Source of the DNA: Sphingomonas lacusdianchii
GTDB lineage: Bacteria; Pseudomonadota; Alphaproteobacteria; Sphingomonadales; Sphingomonadaceae
Reading direction: 5' to 3'
NCBI RefSeq assembly: GCF_022664395.1
Contig: NZ_JAKRET010000002.1
Location: forward strand, 124,001 to 188,000
DNA length: 64,000 bases
Below the pieces are notes generated by a model. It searched no databases. It was not told the DNA's origin and worked only from the letters and a program-made list of their open reading frames with translations. The translations under genes and the position numbers were made by a program. Position 1 is the stretch's first letter, and the number at the start of each line of letters is the position of its first letter. This document shows, piece by piece, positions 28,080-36,229 of this stretch.

Positions 28080-28544
28080 CTACGCCACCAGCGTCCGCCG
28101 CACCGTCTCGTAACAATCGTCGATATGCGAATTGCCGACCAGCTTCATCGCGCCGAAGCTGATGCCGGCCGCCGCGACCTGTCCGGCGAAGGGCACGAAC
28201 CGCAGCAACGACTTGCTGGCATAGCGCGCGCCGACCCGCCGGATCAGCATCGTCACCACCCGACGCGTGATCGACCGCCCGATGACGCCGTTGCCCAGAT
28301 TGGCGGCGATCAGCAGTACCTGCTTCGCACGATCGGGTTCGAGCGCCTGCACCTGCTTCTCGCTAAGGCCGAAACGGCTGCTGATGTCGGGCAGCAATTT
28401 GGTCAGGATATTGGCATCGACGATCAGGTCGGCGCCCGGCACCGGCACCGCCGATGCGCCCGCCGATACCAGCGCGCGCTTGGTCACCAGCTTGCGCGCT
28501 TCGTCGCGGACGCGGTCGAGTTCGGCGATGGACGTGATCTGCAT
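28080..28544 (-). CDS. Small membrane-associated protein resembling DUF697 (unassigned)
   Basis: A 154-residue protein with no confident domain. It shows Ala/Gly/Val-rich helices (about residues 27-45, SAGASAVPVPGADLIVDANI, and 115-135, RFVPFAGQVAAAGISFGAMK). The arrangement of two glycine-rich, moderately hydrophobic helices with PVPGAD resembles DUF697/YcjF-type proteins, but the match is by eye. Convergent with the DUF4893 gene and divergent from the M3 peptidase. Confidence 0.7.
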   Translation of the reverse strand: MQITSIAELDRVRDEARKLVTKRALVSAGASAVPVPGADLIVDANILTKLLPDISSRFGLSEKQVQALEPDRAKQVLLIAANLGNGVIGRSITRRVVTMLIRRVGARYASKSLLRFVPFAGQVAAAGISFGAMKLVGNSHIDDCYETVRRTLVA

Positions 28545-28645
28545 GATGGCCCCGTATCGTTTCGTTGCCGCATCAACGCCGTTCTTGCCAAGCGGCTCCC
28601 GATCTTTCAGTTTGCTGATATTCGATATTTAGGACGGACCTGTTG

Positions 28646-30787
28646 ATGATCGTACGTCTCGGCCCGTTGCTTGCCACGACTGCTCTTGCCCTCCCGGCCC
28701 ATGGTGCCGCCATGCCGCAAACCGCCAATACCAGCGCTGCCGCGATCGACGCCACGCCGCTCACCGCGAAATGGGCCGGCCCGTATCAGGGGGTGCCGCC
28801 ATGGGACAAGGTGACCCCGGCGATGTTCCCGGTCGCCTTCCCGGTGGCGACGGCGGAGATGCGTCGCGAAATCCACGCGATCCGCGACGACAAGCGGCCG
28901 GCGACGTTCAAGACGGTCATCGAACCGCTGCAACTTGCCGGGGACATGATGGACCGGGTCGGGTCGATGTGGGGTGTCTATACCAGCAACCTCGCGACCA
29001 AGGAGGTGCAGGCGATCGACCGCGAATGGTCGCCGAAGTTGTCGGCGTTCAACGACGAACTGTTCCTCGACCCGAAGCTCTTCGCCCGAATCAAGGCGGC
29101 CTACGACACCCGCGCGAAACAGAATCTCGACCCGCAGCAATTGCGGTTGCTCGAGCGCACCTATCGCAGCTTCGTGCGGCGCGGCAGCCTGCTGACCGAT
29201 GCGCAGCGGCAGCAGGTCAGCGGCCTCAACCAGCAATTGTCGGTCGCCTATAATGATTTCAGCCAGAAGGTGCTGGCCGATGAGGAGACGTGGATCGTCG
29301 TCGACGATGCGAAGCAACTGGCGGGACTGCCCGACAGCTTCGTCGCATCGCTGAAGGCCGCCGCCGACGAACGCGGCCTTGCTGGCAAATGGGCGATCGT
29401 GAACACCCGCTCGTCGGTCGCACCGGTGCTGACCTATGCCACCGACCGGGCATTGCGGGAAAAGGTCTGGCGCGCCTTCACCATGCGCGGCGACAACGCC
29501 AACGCCAACGACACCAAGGCGACGATCGCCACCATCCTGAAATTGCGGCAGGAGCGGGCGAAGCTGCTCGGTTTCCGCAACCATGCCTATCTCCGCATGG
29601 ACGACACCATGGCCGGCACGCCCGCCAATGCGAAGGCGCTGATGATGCGCGTCTGGCCCGCCGCCGTCGCGCGCGTCCGCGAGGAAGTGACCGACATGCA
29701 GGCGCTGGCGGCAAAGGACGGCACCAACATCACCATCGAACCGTGGGACTATCGCTTCTACGCGGAGAAGGTCCGCAAGGCGAAATACGACCTCGATGAA
29801 AGCGAGGTGAAGCCGTATCTGCAACTCGACAATATCCTTGACGGTGCCTTCTACGCGGCGGGCCGGTTATACGACCTGAAGTTCACGGAAAATACCGGTC
29901 AGATCCCGGTGTTCGAAAAGAATGTCCGCACCTTTGTCGTCACCGACGCGCGCACGGGGAAGAATGTCGGCATCTTCTATTTCGATGCCTTTGCCCGCAG
30001 CGGCAAGCGGTCGGGCGCATGGGCTACGCGCTATCGCGGTCAGCAGAAGCTGGGCGGCGAGCGCAACGTGCTGGCGTCGAACAACAACAACTTCGTGAAG
30101 GGTGCGGCCGGACAGCCGACGCTGATCAGCCTCGACGATGCGTCGACGCTGTTCCACGAATTCGGCCATGCCATCCATTCGCTGTTGCAGGACGTGACCT
30201 ATCCGGGCCTTGCCGGCACGCCGCGCGACTTCGTCGAATATCCTAGCCAGGTGAACGAAAACTGGCTGCTGACGCGCGACGTGCTCGACCGCTATGCCAA
30301 GCATTACCAGACCGGCCAGCCCATGCCGCAGGCGCTGGTCGACAAGATTGAGAAGTCGTCGACCTTCAATCAGGGCTTCGACACCGTCGAATATCTGTCC
30401 TCGGCCATCGTCGACATGGAGTTGCATGATCGCGAGACGCCGGTGACCGATGTCGCGGCGTTCGAACGCGATACGCTGGCCAAGCTCGGCATGCCGAAGG
30501 AGATCGTGATGCGGCACCGCCTGCCGCAGTTCAATCACCTGTTCGCTTCCGACGCCTATTCGGCGGGCTATTATTCCTATCTGTGGTCGGAAACGATGGA
30601 CGCCGACACCTGGGCAGCGTTCGAGGCCACCGGCAATGTCTGGGACAAGGCGACGGCGGACCGGTTCCGCAAGACGCTGCTATCGACCGGCAACGAAACC
30701 GATCGGAAAGATGCCTATCGCGCCTTCCGCGGCCGCGACCCGGATGTGACCGCACTGTTCAAGCGCCGCGGCTTCCCTGTCCAGTAA
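28646..30787 (+). CDS. dcp: M3 family peptidyl-dipeptidase (Dcp-like)
   Basis: A 713-residue zinc oligopeptidase, exported through a signal peptide (residues 1-22, MIVRLGPLLATTALALPAHG). The HExxH site is H504-E505-F-G-H508 with the third ligand Glu about 25 residues later (DFVEYPSQVNENW). The size and the C-terminal RHRLPQFNHLFASDAYSAGY segment fit peptidyl-dipeptidase Dcp rather than oligopeptidase A. ATG 28646 is chosen over the adjacent TTG. A periplasmic location differs from E. coli Dcp, whose location is debated. Confidence 0.93.
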   Translation: MIVRLGPLLATTALALPAHGAAMPQTANTSAAAIDATPLTAKWAGPYQGVPPWDKVTPAMFPVAFPVATAEMRREIHAIRDDKRPATFKTVIEPLQLAGDMMDRVGSMWGVYTSNLATKEVQAIDREWSPKLSAFNDELFLDPKLFARIKAAYDTRAKQNLDPQQLRLLERTYRSFVRRGSLLTDAQRQQVSGLNQQLSVAYNDFSQKVLADEETWIVVDDAKQLAGLPDSFVASLKAAADERGLAGKWAIVNTRSSVAPVLTYATDRALREKVWRAFTMRGDNANANDTKATIATILKLRQERAKLLGFRNHAYLRMDDTMAGTPANAKALMMRVWPAAVARVREEVTDMQALAAKDGTNITIEPWDYRFYAEKVRKAKYDLDESEVKPYLQLDNILDGAFYAAGRLYDLKFTENTGQIPVFEKNVRTFVVTDARTGKNVGIFYFDAFARSGKRSGAWATRYRGQQKLGGERNVLASNNNNFVKGAAGQPTLISLDDASTLFHEFGHAIHSLLQDVTYPGLAGTPRDFVEYPSQVNENWLLTRDVLDRYAKHYQTGQPMPQALVDKIEKSSTFNQGFDTVEYLSSAIVDMELHDRETPVTDVAAFERDTLAKLGMPKEIVMRHRLPQFNHLFASDAYSAGYYSYLWSETMDADTWAAFEATGNVWDKATADRFRKTLLSTGNETDRKDAYRAFRGRDPDVTALFKRRGFPVQ

Positions 30788-30923
30788 TTCCTCCCCGCTC
30801 TGCGGGGAGGGGGACCAGCCGAAGGCTGGTGGAGGGGGGCGTCCGCGTAGGCAACGGTTCCGTATGCCGACCGCCCCCTCCACCATGCTGCGCATGGTCC
30901 CCCTCCCCAAAAATGGGGAGGAT
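30787..30923. repeat. CCTCCCCG palindromic repeat, copy 2
   Basis: A 137-base palindrome ATTCCTCCCCG...GGGGAGGAT with the inner GGGGGACCAGCCGAAGGCTGGTGG hairpin shortened here to its core. It starts on the last base of the dcp stop and ends one base before the stop of the convergent PRC-barrel gene. Confidence 0.9.
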
Positions 30924-30924
30924 T

Positions 30925-31494
30925 TTACAGCGCCTCGGGCCAATGGTTCGCCTGCACCACCGGCTTCCGTCGGATGGCATCGACGCCAAGCTCCGTCCGC
31001 ACCCCATCCTTGCCGAACACCAACTCTGCGGGCGTGAGTGCGTGCAACGTTTCGCCCACGCCACCGACGCCACCGGTACTGACCACGACATAGGCGATGG
31101 CATTGTCGCCACAGCCCAGCATCGCATCGACGACGGTACCGACCGCCTCACCGCCCGGCCCGGTCAGCTTGGCGCCGATGACCCCGCCGGCCGGATATAG
31201 GGACGGTACCGGATGCCGCGCGCTTGCGTCCGCCGCTGCGCTGCTGCCCTTGTCGTACGTCGCCTGTCGCCCAAGCCAGCGCCAGATGCCGACGAGATTG
31301 ACGACCGTCAAAAATGCGTTCGACAGCACGAGATTCGTTTGCCCGCTGGTTAGTCCGACCGTCGTCCACGCAACCGATCCCACCGAAAAGACGACGAATC
31401 CCCAGCCGGTTACCCGCGCGCCGAGGTTCGCGGCGGTCATCATCGCGGCGATCATCGTCGCCGCCGGGGCGATCCATCCCGCCATTTCCTCCAC
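30925..31494 (-). CDS. PRC-barrel domain membrane protein
   Basis: A 189-residue protein. Residues about 7-70 form two to three membrane segments (WIAPAATMIAAMMTAANLGA, WGFVVFSVGSVAWTTVGL, NAFLTVVNLVGIWRWL). The C-terminal half is a PRC-barrel (GGVIGAKLTGPGGEAVGTVV, AIAYVVVSTGGVGGVGETLH). PRC-barrel domains mediate protein or RNA contacts; the combination with a membrane anchor is a known but uncharacterised type. Confidence 0.85.
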   Translation of the reverse strand: MEEMAGWIAPAATMIAAMMTAANLGARVTGWGFVVFSVGSVAWTTVGLTSGQTNLVLSNAFLTVVNLVGIWRWLGRQATYDKGSSAAADASARHPVPSLYPAGGVIGAKLTGPGGEAVGTVVDAMLGCGDNAIAYVVVSTGGVGGVGETLHALTPAELVFGKDGVRTELGVDAIRRKPVVQANHWPEAL

Positions 31495-31587
31495 GAAATT
31501 CTCCCAGCTTTGTCAGCGTGATACGGGCGAAGTGGGCCGTGGTTCCGACGAAAGCGAACGGCCCGGCCTTCGCCCCTCTCGCCAAGC

Positions 31588-31617
31588 GCGTTGAAATTAT
31601 ATAACAAGGCGTTGAAA
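31588..31617. promoter_or_regulatory. Direct repeat GCGTTGAAA x2 upstream of the bkd genes
   Basis: Two exact GCGTTGAAA copies (31588-31596, 31609-31617) are spaced 21 bases start to start, two helical turns, flanking TTATATAACAAG. The AT-rich block lies 50-80 bases upstream of the E1-alpha start in otherwise GC-rich DNA. It could be an activator site and/or promoter. Confidence 0.45.
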
Positions 31618-31666
31618 CGAGTCTGCGCGACCGAAACCGGCGACGTGGAAGCGACATGGAGAGTGC

Positions 31667-32959
31667 ATGACCGGCGACAGCCGCACCAATTTGCCGCGCC
31701 TCGCGCTGCATGTGCCCGAACCCAAATTCCGTCCCGGCGACGCGGTGGACTTCGCCGACGTCGCCGTGCCCGCTGCCGGGGCGCAGCCGCGCCCCGACAC
31801 CACCGCCGCCCCCGACAGCTTCCACGACCTCGCCTATACGCTGGTCCGGGTGCTCGATGAACAGGGGCAGGCGGTAGGCCCATGGAACCCGCGCCTCGAT
31901 CCGGAAGTGCTGCGGCGGATGTTGCGCCACATGGCAACGGTGCGTGCGTTCGACGAACGCATGTTCCGCGCGCAACGGCAGGGCAAGACCAGCTTCTATA
32001 TGAAATGTACCGGGGAAGAGGCGATCGCGGTTGCCGGAACCATGGCACTCGACCGCGACGACATGACCTTCCCCAGCTATCGTCAGCAGGGCATCTTAAT
32101 CGCGCGCGATTACCCGATCGTCGAGATGATGAACCAGATCTACTCGAACCGGGGCGACAAGCTGCAGGGCAAGCAGTTGCCGATCATGTATTCGTCGAAG
32201 GATTTCGGGTTCTTCTCGATCTCCGGCAACCTGACGACGCAATATCCGCAGGCGGTCGGCTGGGCGATGGCGTCGGCGTCGAAGGGCGATACCCGGATCG
32301 CGGCGACCTGGTGCGGGGAAGGGAGCACCGCCGAGGGCGACTTCCACTCGGCGCTGACCTTCGCCACCGTCTATCGCGCGCCGGTCATCTTCAACGTCGT
32401 CAACAATCAATGGGCGATCAGCAGCTTTTCGGGGTTCGCAGGTGCAGAGGCGACGACCTTTGCCGCGCGAGCGATCGGCTACGGCATCGCCGGGTTGCGC
32501 GTCGACGGCAACGATGCATTGGCGGTCTATGCGGCGACCGCGTGGGCGGCGGAGCGGGCACGGACAAATGCCGGCCCGACGCTGATCGAGCATTTCACCT
32601 ATCGTGCCGAGGGGCACTCCACCTCCGACGATCCGTCGCAATATCGTTCGGCTGGCGAGCCGACGGCATGGCCGCTGGGCGACCCGGTCGCGCGCTTGAA
32701 GGCCCATCTGATCGCGATCGGCGAGTGGGACGAAGACGCCCATGCCGCGATGGACCGCGAGGTCGCCGAGCGCGTCCGCGCCGCGCAGAAGGAAGCGGAA
32801 GGCAATGGTATCCTCGGCCATGGTTTGCATCAGCCGCTCGACACGCTGTTCGACGGCGTGTTCGAGGAGATGCCGTGGCACCTCCGCGAACAACAGGCGC
32901 AGATGATGGCCGAAGAGGAAGCCTCCGGCCGGCCCTGGGCGCGCAAGGAGGGCCATTGA
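31667..32959 (+). CDS. bkdA1: Branched-chain 2-oxoacid dehydrogenase E1 component, alpha subunit
   Basis: A 430-residue thiamine-diphosphate enzyme subunit that decarboxylates the keto acids of Val, Leu and Ile. The diphosphate-binding motif is GEGSTAEGDFHSALTFATVY through NNQWAIS (near residues 220-250), and the conserved phosphorylation-loop-like region is AEGHSTSDDPSQYR. The 50-residue N-terminal extension is typical of BkdA1. It leads the E1-alpha, E1-beta, E2 order; E1-beta starts two bases after its stop. Confidence 0.95.
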   Translation: MTGDSRTNLPRLALHVPEPKFRPGDAVDFADVAVPAAGAQPRPDTTAAPDSFHDLAYTLVRVLDEQGQAVGPWNPRLDPEVLRRMLRHMATVRAFDERMFRAQRQGKTSFYMKCTGEEAIAVAGTMALDRDDMTFPSYRQQGILIARDYPIVEMMNQIYSNRGDKLQGKQLPIMYSSKDFGFFSISGNLTTQYPQAVGWAMASASKGDTRIAATWCGEGSTAEGDFHSALTFATVYRAPVIFNVVNNQWAISSFSGFAGAEATTFAARAIGYGIAGLRVDGNDALAVYAATAWAAERARTNAGPTLIEHFTYRAEGHSTSDDPSQYRSAGEPTAWPLGDPVARLKAHLIAIGEWDEDAHAAMDREVAERVRAAQKEAEGNGILGHGLHQPLDTLFDGVFEEMPWHLREQQAQMMAEEEASGRPWARKEGH

Positions 32960-32960
32960 T

Positions 32961-33974
32961 ATGGCGCGGATGAACATGATCCAGGCGATCAATTCCGCCA
33001 TGGACGTGATGATGGATCGCGATCCGAACGTGATCGTGATGGGCGAGGATGTCGGCTATTTCGGCGGCGTATTCCGCGCGACCGCCGGGCTGCAGACCAA
33101 ATACGGCAAGACCCGCGTGTTCGACACGCCGATCACCGAATGCGGCATCATCGGCGTAGCGGTCGGCATGGGCGCCTATGGCCTGCGCCCCGTGCCCGAA
33201 ATCCAGTTCGCCGATTACATCTACCCCGCGCTCGACCAGCTGGTCAGCGAGGCGGCACGGCTGCGCTATCGCTCGGCGGGCGACTTCACCGCGCCGATCA
33301 CGGTGCGCTCGCCGTTCGGCGGCGGCATCTTCGGTGGGCAGACGCACAGCCAGTCGCCCGAAGGCATCTTCACCCATGTCAGCGGCATCAAGACGGTGAT
33401 CCCTTCGACGCCCTATGATGCCAAGGGGCTGCTGATCGCCGCGATCGAGGACAATGACCCCGTTCTCTTCTTCGAACCCAAGCGCATTTATAACGGCCCG
33501 TTTGACGGCAATTGGGACAAGCCGGCGCAGAACTGGTCGAAACACGCTGGCGGCGAGGTGCCCGAGGGCTATTACCGCATCGAACTGGGCAAGGCGAAGG
33601 TCGTGCGCGAAGGCGGCGACCTGACCATCCTCGCCTATGGCACGATGGTCCATGTCGCGCAGGCGACCGTCGAAGCGGCCGGGATCGATGCCGAAATCCT
33701 CGACCTGCGCACGCTGGTCCCGCTCGATATCGAGGCGATCGAGGCGTCGGTGAAGAAGACCGGTCGCTGCATGATCGTCCACGAAGCGACCCGGACGGGC
33801 GGCTTCGGCGCCGAGCTGTCGGCGTTGGTGCAGGAACGCTGTTTCCACCATCTCGAAGCGCCGATCGAGCGCGTGACCGGCTTCGACACGCCGTATCCGC
33901 ACAGCCTCGAATGGGCCTATTTCCCGGGGCCGGTCCGCATCGGACAGGCGCTCAAGAAAATCATGCAGGACTGA
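32961..33974 (+). CDS. bkdA2: Branched-chain 2-oxoacid dehydrogenase E1 component, beta subunit
   Basis: The 337-residue beta subunit pairs with BkdA1. MNMIQAINSAMDVMMDRDPN, the active-site region GEDVGYFGGVFRAT, and FEPKRIYNGPFDG are conserved. The C-terminal transketolase domain includes VPLDIEAIEASVKKTGRCMI. It overlaps nothing but is only one base from BkdA1, so co-translation is likely. Confidence 0.95.
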   Translation: MARMNMIQAINSAMDVMMDRDPNVIVMGEDVGYFGGVFRATAGLQTKYGKTRVFDTPITECGIIGVAVGMGAYGLRPVPEIQFADYIYPALDQLVSEAARLRYRSAGDFTAPITVRSPFGGGIFGGQTHSQSPEGIFTHVSGIKTVIPSTPYDAKGLLIAAIEDNDPVLFFEPKRIYNGPFDGNWDKPAQNWSKHAGGEVPEGYYRIELGKAKVVREGGDLTILAYGTMVHVAQATVEAAGIDAEILDLRTLVPLDIEAIEASVKKTGRCMIVHEATRTGGFGAELSALVQERCFHHLEAPIERVTGFDTPYPHSLEWAYFPGPVRIGQALKKIMQD

Positions 33975-33979
33975 CCGCC

Positions 33980-35332
33980 ATGGCACGTTTCTCTTTCCGC
34001 CTGCCTGATATCGGCGAAGGCATTTCCGAGGCCGAGATCGTCGCGTGGCACGTGGCGGTCGGCGACCGCGTCGAGGAAGACGGCCGGCTGGCCGACATGA
34101 TGACCGACAAGGCGACGGTCGAAATGGAAAGCCCGGTGGCGGGCACGGTCGTCGAACTGGCGGGCGAGCCGGGCGATCAGGTGGCGATCGGCGCGACGCT
34201 GGTGGTGATCGAGACCGAGGGCGAGGTGGTGCAGCCGGCGGAACCCGAGCGGGTCGAAGCAGAGAATCCGGGTGTCGAGGAAGTCGCGACCTCGCCAGTA
34301 GCGGAACGGCAAGATCCTCCCCGGCACGGGGAGGGGGACCATGCGCAGCATGGTGGAGGGGGAGCGCCGCTGGACGCAACGCCCGCCGATGTTCCGCACC
34401 AGGCCACCCCCCTCCACCATCCGGCGACGCCGGATGGTCCCCCTCCCCGTGAACGGGGAGGAGCATTGGCGTCCCCCGCCGTCCGTGCTCGCGCCGCCGA
34501 CCTCGGCATCGATCTGTCCGCCGTCCGCCATGACGGCCCGCATATCCGTCACGCGGACCTCGACGCCTATCTCCGCTACGGCAGCGCCCAGGGCTATCGT
34601 GCCCCCAACGCCAGCCGCGCCCGCCCGGACGAAACGGTCAAGGTCATCGGCATGCGCCGCCGCATCGCCGAGAACATGGCGGCGGCCAAGCGCCACATCC
34701 CGCACTTCACCTATGTCGAGGAAATCGACGTCACCGCGCTGGAGGCGATGCGGGCCGACCTGAACGACGCGCGCGGCCAGCGGCCCAAGCTGACCATGCT
34801 GCCGCTGCTGATCGTCGCGATCTGCCGGACGCTGCCCGACTTCCCGATGCTCAACGCGCGCTATGACGACGATGCCGGTGTGGTCACGCGGTTCGGACGG
34901 GTGCATCTGGGCATGGCCGCACAGACCGATGCCGGGCTGATGGTGCCGGTGATCCGGGACGCGCAGGACATGAATCCGTGGCAGCTAGCGACCGAGATAG
35001 CGCGGCTGGCCGAGGCGGCGCGAACCGGCAAGGCGAAGTCGGAGGAACTGTCGGGTGGCACGATCACCGTCACCTCGCTGGGGCCACTGGGCGGGATCGC
35101 GACCACGCCGGTCATCAATCGACCGGAGGTCGCGATCATTGGCCCGAACCGCATCGTCGAACGCCCGGTATTCCGCGCGCGCCCGGGCGGCGGCGAGGAG
35201 ATCGTGAAGGCCAAGCTGATGAACCTGTCGATCAGCTGCGATCACCGGGTCGTCGATGGCCATGACGCCGCCAGCTATGTCCAGGCGTTGAAGCGGCTGA
35301 TCGAAACGCCGGTGCTGCTGTTCGCGGACTGA
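33980..35332 (+). CDS. bkdB: Branched-chain 2-oxoacid dehydrogenase E2 (dihydrolipoamide acyltransferase) with repeat-derived linker
   Basis: A 450-residue E2. The lipoyl domain is at residues 1-80 with the lipoylated Lys44 in TDKATVEME. A linker of about 50 residues (about 112-161) is encoded by a palindromic repeat copy and reads DPPRHGEGDHAQHGGGG-like sequence. The peripheral subunit-binding domain follows (about 163-200, ASPAVRARAADLGIDLSAVR) and then the acyltransferase core with His422 in DHRVVDGHDA. Start ATG 33980 (MARFSFRLPD) is preferred over frame extensions into bkdA2. No E3 gene lies nearby. Confidence 0.95.
   Translation: MARFSFRLPDIGEGISEAEIVAWHVAVGDRVEEDGRLADMMTDKATVEMESPVAGTVVELAGEPGDQVAIGATLVVIETEGEVVQPAEPERVEAENPGVEEVATSPVAERQDPPRHGEGDHAQHGGGGAPLDATPADVPHQATPLHHPATPDGPPPRERGGALASPAVRARAADLGIDLSAVRHDGPHIRHADLDAYLRYGSAQGYRAPNASRARPDETVKVIGMRRRIAENMAAAKRHIPHFTYVEEIDVTALEAMRADLNDARGQRPKLTMLPLLIVAICRTLPDFPMLNARYDDDAGVVTRFGRVHLGMAAQTDAGLMVPVIRDAQDMNPWQLATEIARLAEAARTGKAKSEELSGGTITVTSLGPLGGIATTPVINRPEVAIIGPNRIVERPVFRARPGGGEEIVKAKLMNLSISCDHRVVDGHDAASYVQALKRLIETPVLLFAD
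34314..34462. repeat. CCTCCCCG palindromic repeat, copy 3, inside bkdB
   Basis: ATCCTCCCCGGCACGGGGAG at the left and CCCCTCCCCGTGAACGGGGA at the right bound the same element as in intergenic copies, here read in frame within the E2 linker. Copy 5 (59502) is the closest match at the left end. Confidence 0.93.
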
Positions 35333-35391
35333 TCGGTCAGCCTGTGGTCATCTCTCCTGCGGCATGATCGTCGGGTCGAAGGGAGCAGGGT

Positions 35392-36093
35392 ATGCGGGCA
35401 GGGTGGCTGATCGGGACGGCGATGCTGTCGGTGGTACCGACGGCATCGGGGCAGTCGGCGGATTACGACTTCGCCTATCGCTATCCGCCGCAAGCCGCAC
35501 GGATCGCGCCGCTCAGGGCTTGGCTGGAAGCGGACAAGGCGAAGCAACGCGCGGCGATCGCGCGCGACGCCGCGACCTTCCGCCGCGAGGCCAAGCGCGA
35601 CGGGTTCCCGTTCCGCAAATATGAGGCGCAGAAGGAATGGAAGGTCGTGGCGGATACGCCACGCTTCCTCAGCCTGTCGGTCAGCGACTACAGCTATAGC
35701 GGCGGCGCGCACGGCGGAACCGCGTCGGGCGGGCTGTTGTGGGACAAGCGCGCCGGGCGGCGTGTCGACCCTAAGGCGGTGTTCGTATCGACTGCCGCAT
35801 TACAGGCGGCGGTCATGCCCGGCTGGTGCCGCTGGATGACCGCCGAGCGGACGCGGCGGGTCGGGGGTGTGGAGGGGACGGACGCGGTTTTCGGCAAATG
35901 CCCCGCAATCAAGGATGTGACGGTGCTGCTCGGCTCGTCGAACGGCCGGGCATTCGACCGGATCGGGGTGATCGCAAACCAATATGTCGTCGGCTCCTAT
36001 GCCGAGGGGCAGTATGAGCATACGCTGCCGGTGACGGCAGCCGTTCTGCGGGCGGTGAAGCCGGAATATCGCGGGGCGTTTGCGGTTCGATAA
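35392..36093 (+). CDS. Exported DUF4163/DUF3298-type protein (RsiV-like)
   Basis: A 233-residue protein with a signal peptide (MRAGWLIGTAMLSVVPTASG) and the DUF3298 motif YSGGAHGGTASGGLLWDKRA near residue 103, found in PdaC and RsiV-type extracytoplasmic domains. WKVVADTPRFLSLSVSDYSY precedes it. It likely binds peptidoglycan or another envelope ligand; function is inferred only from family. Confidence 0.8.
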   Translation: MRAGWLIGTAMLSVVPTASGQSADYDFAYRYPPQAARIAPLRAWLEADKAKQRAAIARDAATFRREAKRDGFPFRKYEAQKEWKVVADTPRFLSLSVSDYSYSGGAHGGTASGGLLWDKRAGRRVDPKAVFVSTAALQAAVMPGWCRWMTAERTRRVGGVEGTDAVFGKCPAIKDVTVLLGSSNGRAFDRIGVIANQYVVGSYAEGQYEHTLPVTAAVLRAVKPEYRGAFAVR

Positions 36094-36094
36094 A

Positions 36095-36229
36095 ATCCTC
36101 CCCGGCACGGGGAGGGGACCGCCGCGACGCGGTGGTGGAGTAGGTTCGCCACGCAGCGCGACGGTTCCGTATGCGGGGACCCCCCTTCCACCAGCTTCGC
36201 TGGTCCCCTCCCCGCGGAGCGGGAAGGAG
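36095..36229. repeat. CCTCCCCG palindromic repeat, copy 4
   Basis: A 135-base element occupies the entire space between the stop of the DUF3298-type gene (36093) and the stop of the convergent DUF885 gene (36230). It starts ATCCTCCCCGGCACGGGGAG and ends in GGGAAGGAG, a diverged right end. Confidence 0.88.

Noticed and set aside
34314..34462. bkdB as a pseudogene disrupted by a repeat
   Set aside because: The frame stays open through the insert, and both flanking domains and catalytic residues are intact.
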